Below are positions 49,732 to 58,575 of a DNA stretch of 64,000 nt, piece by piece. The notes beneath the pieces are model-generated. The model was not told the DNA's origin. It saw only the letters and a program-made list of their open reading frames with translations, and did no database searches. The stretch covers positions 62,001 to 126,000 of the forward strand of contig JACRLB010000018.1 of the NCBI GenBank assembly GCA_016235445.1, given 5' to 3'. How positions within the stretch are numbered: the stretch's first letter is position 1; each line of letters starts with the position of its first letter. Made by a program: the position numbers and the translations under genes. The DNA is from Chloroflexota bacterium. GTDB taxonomy: Bacteria; Chloroflexota; Anaerolineae; Anaerolineales; Villigracilaceae.

Positions 49732-50982
49732 ATGAACACATCCATTTACCTCCACATCCCTTTTTGCAAACACCGCTGTGCCTACTGCGATTTCAACACC
49801 TACGCGGGTCAGGAAGATTCGATTCCCGCTTATGTGGATGCGCTAATAAATGAAATCAATTTTATTGGACAACAAATTACCAATCACAAATTACCAATCA
49901 CCATTCACACAATCTTTTTTGGAGGAGGGACTCCCTCGCTTCTTTCCGCGCCGCAAATTGATTCTGTTCTACGGGCATTGCGCTCCGCCTTCACATTCAC
50001 CGCGGACGCGGAGATCAGCATCGAAGCCAACCCTGGCACGATCTCCCCTGAAAAATTAAATGCAATTCGCAAGTCAGGCATCAACCGCATCAGCTTCGGC
50101 GTGCAATCTGCCAACACCGAAGAACTGCGAATGCTCGAACGCATCCACGATTTTTTCACCGTCATCGAAGCTGTATCCACCGCCCGAAAAGCAGGCTTCG
50201 ACAATCTCAACCTCGACTTGATTTATGGCCTCCCCGAACAGACCTTGTCCACATGGCAGACCACCCTGCACCGCATCGTTGACCTTCATCCCGAACACAT
50301 CTCTGCCTACGCGCTGACCCTCGAACACGGCACTCCCTTCGGACGCTGGTCATCGAAAGGCCTGCTCCCCCTCCCCGACCCCGACCTCGCCGCCGAAATG
50401 TACGAATACGCCGAAGAGTTTCTGGAAGCGAATGGATATGTGCATTATGAAATATCGAACTGGGCAAGAAATAATAAGGATGAAGGAGAAAGGATGAAGG
50501 ATGAAGTAAATACAAATTCATCCTTCATCCTTCATAATTCATCCTTTGCCTGTCAGCACAACCTGCAATACTGGCGCTCGCTCCCCTACCTGGCCTTCGG
50601 CGCAGGCGCGCACGGATATGCCAATGGCTATCGCTATTCAAACGCATTGCGAATCAAAACCTACATCGAGAGGGTTACCAATCTCCAATCTCTAAATACC
50701 AATCTCCAATTCCCCCTCTCCCCCGCCACCGTCAACCAGCACAAGCAAACATTGCAGGATGACATGTCTGAGTACATGCTGAATAATCTCAGGCTGACGA
50801 ATGCCGGGGTCGCTGAATCAGATTTCAGATTAAGATTCGGAAGCGGGCTTTTGGATGTCTATCCAAAGGAAATCGAAGAACTCATCCACGATGGTTTGCT
50901 TGAATCAAAACCATCCGAGGGTTACAAGCTTACCCAACGTGGAAAACTGCTGGGGAATCGGGTCTTTATGAAGTTCGTATAA
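49732..50982 (+). CDS. hemW: HemW-like radical SAM haem chaperone / coproporphyrinogen oxidase-like
   Basis: 416 residues. IPFCKHRCAYCDFNTY has the [4Fe-4S] motif CxxxCxxC and the extra Cys-free CDF end typical of HemW; then FFGGGTPSLL, SIEANPG, ISFGVQSANTEELRMLERIH, YGLPEQTLSTW, and QHNLQYWRSLPYLAFGAGAHGY. HemW transfers haem to target proteins in other bacteria. Repeat words are inserted three times: QQITNHKLPITIH (49868-49909), a 27-residue hairpin segment (KDEGERMKDEVNTN and SSFILHNSSFA) between SNWAR and CQHN, and TNLQSLNTNLQF. The chain is longer than the usual 370-390 residues. Confidence 0.9.
   Translation: MNTSIYLHIPFCKHRCAYCDFNTYAGQEDSIPAYVDALINEINFIGQQITNHKLPITIHTIFFGGGTPSLLSAPQIDSVLRALRSAFTFTADAEISIEANPGTISPEKLNAIRKSGINRISFGVQSANTEELRMLERIHDFFTVIEAVSTARKAGFDNLNLDLIYGLPEQTLSTWQTTLHRIVDLHPEHISAYALTLEHGTPFGRWSSKGLLPLPDPDLAAEMYEYAEEFLEANGYVHYEISNWARNNKDEGERMKDEVNTNSSFILHNSSFACQHNLQYWRSLPYLAFGAGAHGYANGYRYSNALRIKTYIERVTNLQSLNTNLQFPLSPATVNQHKQTLQDDMSEYMLNNLRLTNAGVAESDFRLRFGSGLLDVYPKEIEELIHDGLLESKPSEGYKLTQRGKLLGNRVFMKFV
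50476..50547 (+). repeat. In-frame palindromic insert in hemW
   Basis: AAGGATGAAGGAGAAAGGAT plus GAAGGATGAA on the left pairs with TTCATCCTTCATCCTTCATA plus ATTCATCCTT on the right. It splits the conserved 'SNWAR ... CQHNLQYW' segment and stays in frame. Confidence 0.75.
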
Positions 50983-50987
50983 AACCA

Positions 50988-51020
50988 AAGCCCCCCGAAT
51001 TCGAGAATTTCGGGGGGCTA
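50988..51020 (+). terminator. Intrinsic terminator of hemW
   Basis: AGCCCCCCGAATT, loop, AATTTCGGGGGGCT, then ATTT. Between here and 51048 lies a TGATCACT repeat word. Confidence 0.82.
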
Positions 51021-51044
51021 TTTACGCTGATCACTGGGTACTGA

Positions 51045-53873
51045 TCACTTTTTGGCTTTCTTCACATTCTTCTTCGCAACTTTCTTAATCGTTTTCTTTG
51101 CAACCTTGGGGCGATGCTTCAACGCGGCATGAGCCGCCGCAAGGCGCGCAATCGGCACGCGGAAGGGGGAGCAGGAAACGTAGTTGTTGCCGATCATGTG
51201 ACACCATTCGATGGAGTCGGGGTCGCCGCCGTGTTCGCCGCAGATGCCCACTTCCAGGTTGGGACGGGTGGCGCGGCCTTCGGTGATGGCCCACTGCATG
51301 AGCTTGCCTACGCCGTCGCGGTCAATGGTCTGGAAGGGATTCTTTTCCAAAATTCCCTGCTGTACGTAGGTGACGAGGAAGTTACGTTCGGCATCGTCGC
51401 GCGAGTAGCCATAGGTCATTTGCGTGAGGTCGTTCGTGCCAAAGGAGAAGAACTGGGCTTCTTTGGCAACGGCGGCGGCGGTTACGGCGGCGCGCGGGAT
51501 TTCGATCATCGTGCCGAATTTATATTCGAATTGCACGCCTTTTTCCTGCATGACTGTCGAGCCGATCCGTTCGAGGCGCGGCTGAATCCATTCCAATTCT
51601 TTCACCGTACCCGTCAGCGGGATCATGATTTCGGGCTTGACCACAACGCCGCGCTTGGTGCAATCTGCGGCGGCTTCGAAGATGGCGCGCACCTGCATCT
51701 CGACGATCTCAGGCATGGCAATCGAGAGGCGCACGCCGCGCAAGCCCATCATCGGATTGGATTCATGCATCCCTTTGATTGCGGCGAGCAATTTCTCTTT
51801 TTCAACCAGCCCTGAGCTTGTCAAAGCCAGCCCTGAGCTTGTCGAAGGGTCGCCTTTCACTCTCAAAGTGACGACTTCTTCAAATAGTTTTTCCTCATCA
51901 GGCATAAATTCATGGAGAGGCGGATCGATCAGGCGGATGATGACGGGGTAACCATCCATCGCATCAAAAAGGCCGTCGAAATCCTTGCGCTGATATGGCA
52001 GGAGTTTGTCGAGCGCTTCGGTACGTCCCTCGCTTGTTTCGGAGAGAATCATCTGCTGAACAATCGGCAGGCGTTCAGGCTCGAAGAACATGTGCTCGGT
52101 GCGGCATAGGCCAATGCCCACCGCGCCATACGAGCGGGCGCGGCGCGCATCTTTGGGATAGTCTGCATTGGCCCAAACTTGCAGGCCGCGAGTGGGCCAG
52201 CCTTTGGGGGCGGCGCGCAGATTCTTGCGTGTGCAAATCTCATCCGCCCATTTGAGCAATATCATCAGGTCGGTTTGTTCTTCCAGCGAAGGCGTGGACA
52301 TTGGAATTTTGCCGACGAAAACCTGCCCGGTTGTGCCGTCCACAGAAATCCACTCCCCTTCTTTGACAACAGTTTCGCCAACGTTCATCACCCGCTTCTC
52401 GAGATCAATCTTGATCGTGGAAGCGCCCACCACACAAGGGATGCCGAATTGTCGGGCGACCACCGCCGCGTGCGAGGTCGCGCCGCCTTCACTGGTCAAC
52501 ACACCTTTGGAGGCGATCATGCCATGCACATCGTCTGGCTTGGTGAAGGGACGCACCATGATGGTGTCTTGTTTGCCTTCCTTCGCAAATCGTTCCGCGG
52601 TATCTGCGTCAAAATAGATTTGCCCAACCGCCGCGCCAGGGGAAGCGTTTACGCCTTTCGCAATCAACGCGCCCGATTTCTCCGCGGCTTGCTTGGCTTC
52701 TTCGTCAAATTGCGGATGCAGGAGCGTATCCACGTTTTCAGGGGTGATGCGTTCCAGCGCCTCTTCCTTCGTGATCAGACCCTCCGTCGCCAGGTCAACC
52801 ACGATCTTCACTGCGGCTTTTGCGGTGCGTTTTCCGTTGCGGGTTTGGAGCATCCACAGTTTACCGCGCTCGATGGTGAACTCGACATCCTGAATATCCT
52901 TGTAATGCTTTTCAAGGCGCGCAGTGATCTTCATGAATTCGTCGTAGGCTTTGGGCATTCTTTCTTTCAACGTCTCGATCGGGTTCGTGTTGCGAATGCC
53001 CGCCACCACATCCTCACCCTGGGCGTTGAAAAGAAAATCACCGAGCATCTTTTTATCGCCCGTGGATGGGTTTCTGGTGAAGGCCACGCCCGTTGCCGAG
53101 TCCTCGCCCATGTTGCCGAATGCCATGGTCTGAATGTTGACCGCCGTCCCCAGCGTGTGGGAGATGCCTGTTGCGTTGCGATAGTCTATGGCGCGTTTGC
53201 CGTTCCAGGATTTGAAGACCGCCTCCGTCGCCAACTGGAGCTGTTTATTTGGATCCTGCGGAAAATCAAAGCCTTTTTCTTTTTTCACCACCGCCTTGAA
53301 CGCCTCGACCATTTGCATCCAGTCGTCGGCTGTCATTTCGGTATCCAGCTTGTAGCCTTTGCTGTGTTTGTATTCCTCCAGCGGGTGTTCAAACGCTTCG
53401 TCTGGAATCCCCAGCACCACAGAGCCGAACATCTCCACCAAACGGCGGTACGAGTCATATACAAAACGCGGGTTGCCCGTCAACGCCGCCATGCCTTCGG
53501 CGGTTTTGTCCGTCAGCCCAATATTCAATACCGTATCCATCATGCCTGGCATCGAAAATTTCGCGCCCGAACGGCACGAAACCAGCAGGGGATTCTTCGA
53601 ATCTCCAAACTTCTTGCCTGTTTTATTTTCAATTGCTTTCAATGCTTTTAATTCTTGATCCCACAACCCTGCGGGAAATTTCCCCAACTTTTGATATGCG
53701 TTACATGCCTCGGTGGTCACTGTAAAAAACGGCGGCACGGGCACGCCTGCGCGCGTCATATCCAGCAAGCCCGAACCTTTCCCGCCCACGAGCGCTTTTA
53801 CCGCATCCCATGAGCCGCCAGCAACTTTCTCGGCCTCTTTCACTTCACTAAAGAGATAAACCCACTTGGTCAT
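51045..53873 (-). CDS. ppdK: Pyruvate, phosphate dikinase
   Basis: 942 residues. The ATP-grasp domain opens with VGGKGSGLLDMTRAGVPVPPFF, the swivelling phosphohistidine domain has TSEGGATSHAAVVARQFG with the catalytic His, and the PEP/pyruvate barrel has GVGLCRTEHMFFE-like (GIGLCRTEHMFF), SFGTNDLTQMTYGYSRDDAE and EVGICGEHGGDP with the catalytic Cys. It interconverts pyruvate, ATP and Pi with PEP. Two extras are a repeat-encoded DPSTSSGLALTSSGLVE insert (near residue 680) and a Lys-rich tail (AKKTIKKVAKKNVKKAKK). Confidence 0.95.
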   Translation of the reverse strand: MTKWVYLFSEVKEAEKVAGGSWDAVKALVGGKGSGLLDMTRAGVPVPPFFTVTTEACNAYQKLGKFPAGLWDQELKALKAIENKTGKKFGDSKNPLLVSCRSGAKFSMPGMMDTVLNIGLTDKTAEGMAALTGNPRFVYDSYRRLVEMFGSVVLGIPDEAFEHPLEEYKHSKGYKLDTEMTADDWMQMVEAFKAVVKKEKGFDFPQDPNKQLQLATEAVFKSWNGKRAIDYRNATGISHTLGTAVNIQTMAFGNMGEDSATGVAFTRNPSTGDKKMLGDFLFNAQGEDVVAGIRNTNPIETLKERMPKAYDEFMKITARLEKHYKDIQDVEFTIERGKLWMLQTRNGKRTAKAAVKIVVDLATEGLITKEEALERITPENVDTLLHPQFDEEAKQAAEKSGALIAKGVNASPGAAVGQIYFDADTAERFAKEGKQDTIMVRPFTKPDDVHGMIASKGVLTSEGGATSHAAVVARQFGIPCVVGASTIKIDLEKRVMNVGETVVKEGEWISVDGTTGQVFVGKIPMSTPSLEEQTDLMILLKWADEICTRKNLRAAPKGWPTRGLQVWANADYPKDARRARSYGAVGIGLCRTEHMFFEPERLPIVQQMILSETSEGRTEALDKLLPYQRKDFDGLFDAMDGYPVIIRLIDPPLHEFMPDEEKLFEEVVTLRVKGDPSTSSGLALTSSGLVEKEKLLAAIKGMHESNPMMGLRGVRLSIAMPEIVEMQVRAIFEAAADCTKRGVVVKPEIMIPLTGTVKELEWIQPRLERIGSTVMQEKGVQFEYKFGTMIEIPRAAVTAAAVAKEAQFFSFGTNDLTQMTYGYSRDDAERNFLVTYVQQGILEKNPFQTIDRDGVGKLMQWAITEGRATRPNLEVGICGEHGGDPDSIEWCHMIGNNYVSCSPFRVPIARLAAAHAALKHRPKVAKKTIKKVAKKNVKKAKK
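51807..51850. repeat. CCCTGAGCTTGTCGAAGGG repeat inside ppdK
   Basis: Two head-to-tail copies of GCCCTGAGCTTGTC(A/G)AAG in frame, coding STSSGLA and LTSSGLV. The word is known from many unrelated genomes in intergenic DNA. It lies in a surface loop region of the barrel domain. Confidence 0.7.
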
Positions 53874-54029
53874 TTATGCCTCCTACAAGGATTGGATTAA
53901 ATAATTTTTTTGAATCTACTCGATTGTGAAATATTTTACCAAAAACAGTCTAATTCATACATGACGAATATCACCAGATCAACCGATTTCACTCCGCAGA
54001 CTTTATAAAAATTCCACTTCCGCACACAC

Positions 54030-54236
54030 AAATCCTAAAGGTCTTTTTGCCACAAAGACACTGAGAAAACCTTTACAGGACTTTCGCTTGTGAAAAAATA
54101 ATCCGCCAATCCTCGCTAATCTGCGCTAATCTTTTCTTCAATTCGTGAAGATTGGCGTAGATTAGCGGATATAAGCGAAAGTCCTATAAATCCCTGTGCT
54201 TTCTGTGTTCTCTGTGGCGAATATTTTTTGAACACT
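54030..54236. repeat. Long inverted repeat in the gap before a response regulator gene
   Basis: The gap 53874-54367 carries this composite palindrome: CCACAAAGACACTGAGAA pairs with TTCTGTGTTCTCTGTGG, GGACTTTCGCTT with AAGCGAAAGTCC, and CCGCCAATCCTCGCTAATC with GATTAGCGGA / GATTGGCG. It includes CCTAAAGGTCTTTT as in the element at 9384-9488. The rest of the gap shows no other clear feature. Confidence 0.6.
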
Positions 54237-54367
54237 ATTCCAATTCAAGAAATACTCTCTAAATCTACCTGACGTTCTTGCAAACCCGAACAACAAATCT
54301 CAAGCTGTAAACACATTGCAAAGTACATTGAGATGGTATTAAGTGATAATAGCTTCACGGTAAAAAT

Positions 54368-54799
54368 ATGACCACAAAAATTCTTGTAATCGATGATGAC
54401 ATTGCCATCACTGAGCTAATGAGTATGCTCCTCAAAACTCACGGCTTCGATGTGATCTCCACCAACAGCGGCGCGGAAGGAATTAAACTCGCGCGCGAAA
54501 ACAACCCAAACGTTGTACTTCTGGATCTGATGATGCCTGAAGTAGACGGCTGGCAGGTCAGCAAATCGATTCGCGCATTCAGCAATGTGCCCATCCTCAT
54601 CCTTTCCGCCATCAACGACCCGCGCATGGTCGCCAGCGTGTTGGATGCAGGCGCAGACGATTTCCTCGTCAAACCCGTACCCAGCGGCGTCCTGGTGGCC
54701 CACATCAGGAAGATGGTCAGGCGGACTGGTTCGCTGGACAGATCCAAGCTAAAAAAAACGGATGCTCTCGCCAGCAACACACAACCGCTTCCTTCTTAA
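54368..54799 (+). CDS. Single-domain response regulator
   Basis: 143 residues. Receiver with VIDDD, phospho-acceptor D53 in LLDLMMPEVDG, conserved Ser in LILSAINDP (Thr/Ser switch), and Lys in FLVKPVPSGVL. A 25-residue tail (RRTGSLDRSKLKKTDALASN) has no known domain. No kinase adjacent; it is the third stand-alone receiver in the window, so phosphotransfer partners must be elsewhere. Confidence 0.85.
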   Translation: MTTKILVIDDDIAITELMSMLLKTHGFDVISTNSGAEGIKLARENNPNVVLLDLMMPEVDGWQVSKSIRAFSNVPILILSAINDPRMVASVLDAGADDFLVKPVPSGVLVAHIRKMVRRTGSLDRSKLKKTDALASNTQPLPS

Positions 54800-54823
54800 C
54801 TGCAAGTTGATTCTACTTAAAAA

Positions 54824-54857
54824 ACACGTCCGCCGCTTCGAGAGTGGCGGACGTTAT
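54824..54857. terminator. Intrinsic terminator
   Basis: ACGTCCGCC, loop GCTTCGAGAGT, GGCGGACGT, with an A-run before and TTATT after, between convergent genes. Confidence 0.8.
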
Positions 54858-54861
54858 TATT

Positions 54862-55626
54862 TCACTTCAACAGTTTCAACGCCTCGGCGGTTTTTTCAGG
54901 AAATTCCAGCATCGGCATATGCCCAGCCTTCTTTAGCCTAATCCATTGCGCCGCTGGCAAAATGGATTTTATCTCCCTTGCCCGATCCATGGGGATGAGC
55001 GCGTCCGCATCCCCGTGAATCAGCACAACAGGAAATGTAAACTGGGAAAGAACGGATGTCGAATCTTCCCGTTCCGCCATCGCCTTCAAAGCGCCGACAA
55101 CCCCTTCCCTGCTTTGTGCCTTCATCAAAAGGTTTGTAAATTCCTGCACTTTTTCATTCGCCGAAAGTTTTGGGGTCATGGCATTCGCCACCACATCCAC
55201 CCCTTTTTCAGCCACATCGCGCGCTGTTTTATAGCGCCCAGCTTTTCGTTCAGGAGCATCGGCGGCGGCCTGCGAAGAGACCAAAGCCAGCCCGCTCACA
55301 CGCCCTGGATATTCTTTCGCGAAAGCAAGCGCCACATATCCGCCCATCGAATGACCTGCGAAAGCGGCCTTTTCCACGCCGAGATGATCGAGCAGGCCAG
55401 CGATGTCATGTGCAAAATCCAGCATGGTGTACGGCGCATCCACAGTGGATGATTCGCCGAACCCGCGCAGGTCTGGAACAATCAGATCAAAATCATTTTC
55501 CAGCAGGGGGACGACATTGTCCCAAATGGAAAGGTCGAGCGGGAAGCCGTGAATCAGCACCAGCGGGGCGCCTTTTCCGTGGCGTTCGTAGGATAGATCA
55601 ATATTATTTTCTGGCTGGTTTTCCAT
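54862..55626 (-). CDS. Alpha/beta hydrolase
   Basis: 254 residues. The oxyanion segment is LVLIHGFPLDLSIWDNV, the nucleophile elbow AGHSMGGYVALAF (Ser 95 or so), the acid is Asp in IHGDADALIP, and the His is in KAGHMPMLEFPE. The cap domain is short. The overall pattern fits esterases or lactonases like RutD/BioH/MenH, but the substrate is unknown. It is 21 bp after the exonuclease-like gene and probably shares an operon with it and the CCA/poly(A) polymerase gene. Confidence 0.85.
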   Translation of the reverse strand: MENQPENNIDLSYERHGKGAPLVLIHGFPLDLSIWDNVVPLLENDFDLIVPDLRGFGESSTVDAPYTMLDFAHDIAGLLDHLGVEKAAFAGHSMGGYVALAFAKEYPGRVSGLALVSSQAAADAPERKAGRYKTARDVAEKGVDVVANAMTPKLSANEKVQEFTNLLMKAQSREGVVGALKAMAEREDSTSVLSQFTFPVVLIHGDADALIPMDRAREIKSILPAAQWIRLKKAGHMPMLEFPEKTAEALKLLK

Positions 55627-55647
55627 CTTTATGATTCTCTTTCTTTT

Positions 55648-56184
55648 CTACTTCCATTTCACTTCCACTTTCAATTTACTGCCAAGTTTCGATTTATAAA
55701 AGATGTGCCCATTATCGCGCCCAAACTCGTAGACGCGGCGGGTGATGTCCACATCTGCCTTGCAGTATTCAGCGACTTTATCCAGCTCGCCATTGCGAAA
55801 CCATTGGACGGATTGAATTCCGTCCGCGGTTTTGGCCGCGCCGAGTGTGGCGCTGGCGATGGTGTCGAGGCTGATGCGAAAGCCTAGAATCTTTTGCAGG
55901 TCGAGGAGCAGGTCAAGGGTCGGGAGAGAGGCGAAGCGGGTTTCAGGCGAGTAGGGTTGAAGCACGCGGTAATCAAATCCGATCAAATTAAATCCTATGA
56001 TCTTCGTCGCGGATTTTAATTCTCCGATCAAGGCGGGGATATCCTGTTCCCAATAAATGGTGAAATCGTTTTTCGCGGTTGAATACGAGACGCCGCAGGC
56101 AACTTTTAGTTTTTCGATGTTGCCGCGCCCGCCGACTTCGTCGAACAGGTATTGAGATTCAAGATCAAAGAAGACAAGGTTCAT
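55648..56184 (-). CDS. RNase H-like 3'-5' exonuclease (DEDDy) domain protein
   Basis: 178 residues. The DnaQ-like active site can be traced: FDLES (first Asp and Glu), IIGFNLIGFDYRVL (second Asp region) and YCKADVDITRRVYEF, a Y-x-x-x-D motif III, so DEDDy type. It lacks other domains and is probably a DNA or RNA exonuclease, similar to the YprB-like ribonuclease H fold (PF13482). The ATG overlaps the stop of the polymerase-type gene by 4 bp. Confidence 0.75.
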   Translation of the reverse strand: MNLVFFDLESQYLFDEVGGRGNIEKLKVACGVSYSTAKNDFTIYWEQDIPALIGELKSATKIIGFNLIGFDYRVLQPYSPETRFASLPTLDLLLDLQKILGFRISLDTIASATLGAAKTADGIQSVQWFRNGELDKVAEYCKADVDITRRVYEFGRDNGHIFYKSKLGSKLKVEVKWK

Positions 56185-57875
56185 GTTTCACCAGCCGATC
56201 CTTTCGACAGTTCTTCGCGCGCAAACGACATGGCCTGCTCGCGGTTTTCGATTTTGCCCGAAGCCTGGTTCTCGCGGATGGCCTCCAGCAGTTGACCAAT
56301 AATGGAGCCAGGCTTGAGATTTAATTCCGTAATCAGGTCGCGCCCATTTAACAAACTCGGCGGGGCAACCACCTCTTCGGGGCGTTCCCAATAATTTTCC
56401 AGCAGGATGCGTGCGATATCAAGGTAGGCCGTCCAGGTTTCAAGTGTAAGTTCATTGGCGGATGTGCCGCGTAAATCGGCGAGGGCGAGCAGGATGAGGT
56501 CTATGCCTGCCTTGCCGCTGTCGCGAAAGAAGCGATAGATGGCTTTGCGCGACGGGGTTTGTTTGTCGGTCAACAGGCGGCCGCCGAAGAAATGAATCCG
56601 CATGTGATATTTGACAATGGCGTGGATGCGTTCCACTTCGTCGTTGCTGAGGTTGAAGGAGCGGGCGCGCTCCGCGGCAACTTCGGCGCCTTGCATGTCG
56701 TGGTCGAAAAAGCGGATGCGGCCTGATTCGTCAAGCGTTTTTGTCTCAGGCTTGCAAACATCATGATACAGGGCGGCGAAGAAAAGCAGGGATCGATGCG
56801 AGCGGTCTACATTAAGTGAATCGGCGAAGTGTTTTGCAATTTGTTCGCGGAAACGCCCCAGGCGCAGGCCAAGCAGGCCTGTGAACATGTCGTTCGTTTT
56901 TTCGGCATCGTAGCCAACGCGCAAGCCAGAGATGATGTGATCAAGATGGTCGAGGACTGCGAGGGTATGAGTCCACACATCATGAATGTGCGGCGGAGAT
57001 TGTTCCACGCCTTTCATTTTGAGCAATTCGGGCATGAGGTGCGAAAGCGCGCCGAGCATTTCCAAGGCGCGGATGGATGCGTCTGCCCTGGGGCCTTGCA
57101 GGATTTTGAAGATTTCGTCGCGCAGGCGTTCGGCAGAGATGCGGCCAAGCTGGCCGGTGGATTGCTTCATCCACTCGCGGGTGGGTTTGTCTATGGTGAA
57201 GCCGAAAGCGGCGGCCTGACGCACCGCGCGCAAAATGCGGACGGGGTCGTCTGATAACGAAGTCGGCGAGCAGGCGCGGATGACTTTGGCGAGAATGTCT
57301 TTTGCGCCATCCAGGGGATCGACGATGGTGTTGTCTTGCAGGTTGAGAGCAATGGCGTTGATGGTGAAATCGCGGGCGCGCAGGTCTTCTTCGAGGCTGA
57401 GTTGTGAGCCTGCCGAAGGAGCGCCGCGATAGGTTGCGAAATCGAGGAAGGTGTGAGAGCCATCTTCGTTTGTCAGGATGACGCGGCCTGTGTCGCGTTC
57501 TTCGTCCAGGGGCATGAAGTGGGCTTCGAGATGGTTGGCAACTTTTCGAGCGAGGGAAATGCCGTTCGATGGCAGAGCAAAATCCAGGTCGGGTGAGAGG
57601 CGGGAGAGTAGCAGGTCACGCACGGCGCCGCCGACGAGGTAAATTTCCTGTTCGGGGGGCAGGGCGTTCTTAATCCTATCGAGTAGTGGGGGTAACGAAA
57701 GATTGGCTGGCATAAAAACGATCTCTGGTTTTTCTTTGTAACGGCTGGAGAGCGAGGCGCGCAGGGCTTGTTCGGGTGTGCCGCCCTGGGCGATGACTCG
57801 TCCGCGCACGAGAGCCACCCAGCGGCCCGCGTATGGCGATTGATGTTTTTTAGAATTGGCAGTCTCTTCGTTCAT
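56181..57875 (-). CDS. CCA tRNA nucleotidyltransferase / poly(A) polymerase family, with DUF5678-like N-terminus
   Basis: 564 residues. Residues 12-55 (SPYAGRWVALVRGRVIAQGG, TPEQAL) resemble the short DUF5678 domain. The head domain follows: EIYLVGGAVRDLLLSRLSPDLDFAL with the catalytic D-x-D, EEDLRARDFTINAIA, and DPVRILRAVRQAAAFGF. An HD domain is at about 375-470 (FFAALYHDVCKPET, IVKYHMR). It adds or repairs tRNA CCA ends or adds tails to RNA. A repeat-like AGSQLSLEED loop precedes the RRDF-type motif. Coupled to the exonuclease gene downstream. Confidence 0.9.
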   Translation of the reverse strand: MNEETANSKKHQSPYAGRWVALVRGRVIAQGGTPEQALRASLSSRYKEKPEIVFMPANLSLPPLLDRIKNALPPEQEIYLVGGAVRDLLLSRLSPDLDFALPSNGISLARKVANHLEAHFMPLDEERDTGRVILTNEDGSHTFLDFATYRGAPSAGSQLSLEEDLRARDFTINAIALNLQDNTIVDPLDGAKDILAKVIRACSPTSLSDDPVRILRAVRQAAAFGFTIDKPTREWMKQSTGQLGRISAERLRDEIFKILQGPRADASIRALEMLGALSHLMPELLKMKGVEQSPPHIHDVWTHTLAVLDHLDHIISGLRVGYDAEKTNDMFTGLLGLRLGRFREQIAKHFADSLNVDRSHRSLLFFAALYHDVCKPETKTLDESGRIRFFDHDMQGAEVAAERARSFNLSNDEVERIHAIVKYHMRIHFFGGRLLTDKQTPSRKAIYRFFRDSGKAGIDLILLALADLRGTSANELTLETWTAYLDIARILLENYWERPEEVVAPPSLLNGRDLITELNLKPGSIIGQLLEAIRENQASGKIENREQAMSFAREELSKGSAGET

Positions 57876-57899
57876 TGTATCCCCAGCCAGGTGAAATCG

Positions 57900-58457
57900 T
57901 CAGGCGGACGGCTTGTACTTGTTCAGGTCAACCACGCCGACGAAGGGCAGGTTGCGATAGTATTCGTCCAGATCGAGGCCGTAGCCGAATACAAATTTAT
58001 TTGGGATGGTGAAGCCAAGATAATGGACGGGAACATGCGCTTCGCGGCGTTCGGGTTTATCGAGCAGGGCGCAGACTTTGAGGGATTTCGGATGGCGGGT
58101 TTCGAGCATTTGCAAAACGGCAGAGATGGTGTGGCCGCTGTCTACGATGTCTTCGACGAGCAGGACGTTCCTGCCGCGAATATCTGTTTGCAGGTCGAGG
58201 GTGACGCGGGCCGAGCCAGTGGACTCACGTTTGCCTGCGCCATAGGATGAGACGGCCATGAAGTCCATCATATGCGGGGTGGTGATGTGCCTGCTGAGGT
58301 CCACCATGAATGGCACGCCACCACGCAGGATGCAAATGAGCAGGAGGTCTTCGGCGGCATACTCTGCGCTGATCTGCGCTCCGAGTTCTTTGACTCGCGC
58401 CTGCAAGGTTTCTGCGTCTATTAAGATTTCAGCGAGCACGTCTTTGTAGTCTTGCAT
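57900..58457 (-). CDS. hpt: Hypoxanthine phosphoribosyltransferase
   Basis: 185 residues. The PRPP-binding motif is VLLVEDIVDSGHTISAVL, the flexible loop SSYGAGKRESTGSARV (with SYG) is upstream, and the C-terminal FVFGYGLDLDEYYRNLPFVG matches HPRT. It salvages hypoxanthine (and guanine) to IMP/GMP with PRPP. With guaB, purA, dNK and tdk in this window it forms a salvage network. Its start is 24 bp... the next gene upstream is tdk; a 118 bp gap with ACAAGTAGAC repeats separates them. Confidence 0.93.
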   Translation of the reverse strand: MQDYKDVLAEILIDAETLQARVKELGAQISAEYAAEDLLLICILRGGVPFMVDLSRHITTPHMMDFMAVSSYGAGKRESTGSARVTLDLQTDIRGRNVLLVEDIVDSGHTISAVLQMLETRHPKSLKVCALLDKPERREAHVPVHYLGFTIPNKFVFGYGLDLDEYYRNLPFVGVVDLNKYKPSA

Positions 58458-58479
58458 GGTTTATTTCCTCTGTACCTGT

Positions 58480-58573
58480 CTGCCTGTATACAGGTACACA
58501 AGTAGACAAGTAGACAGGTCATACGTGGAGAAGAATTAGCATGGCGCTTCGCCCGCTATCGGGGGACTTCCCC
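58480..58573. repeat. AGTAGACA and ATCGGGGGACTTC short repeats between hpt and tdk
   Basis: TACCTGTCTGCCTGTA pairs with TACAGGTACACAAGTAGACA-type words, then two copies of CTATCGGGGGACTTC. The last copy supplies the Val-Pro-Arg codons and the stop of tdk. Confidence 0.6.
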
Positions 58574-58575
58574 CC

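Noticed and set aside
52179-53651. A 490-codon open frame on the plus strand opposite ppdK
   Set aside because: It is antisense to a clearly conserved enzyme, has no domain pattern, and is rich in His/Arg as expected of a GC-biased shadow frame.
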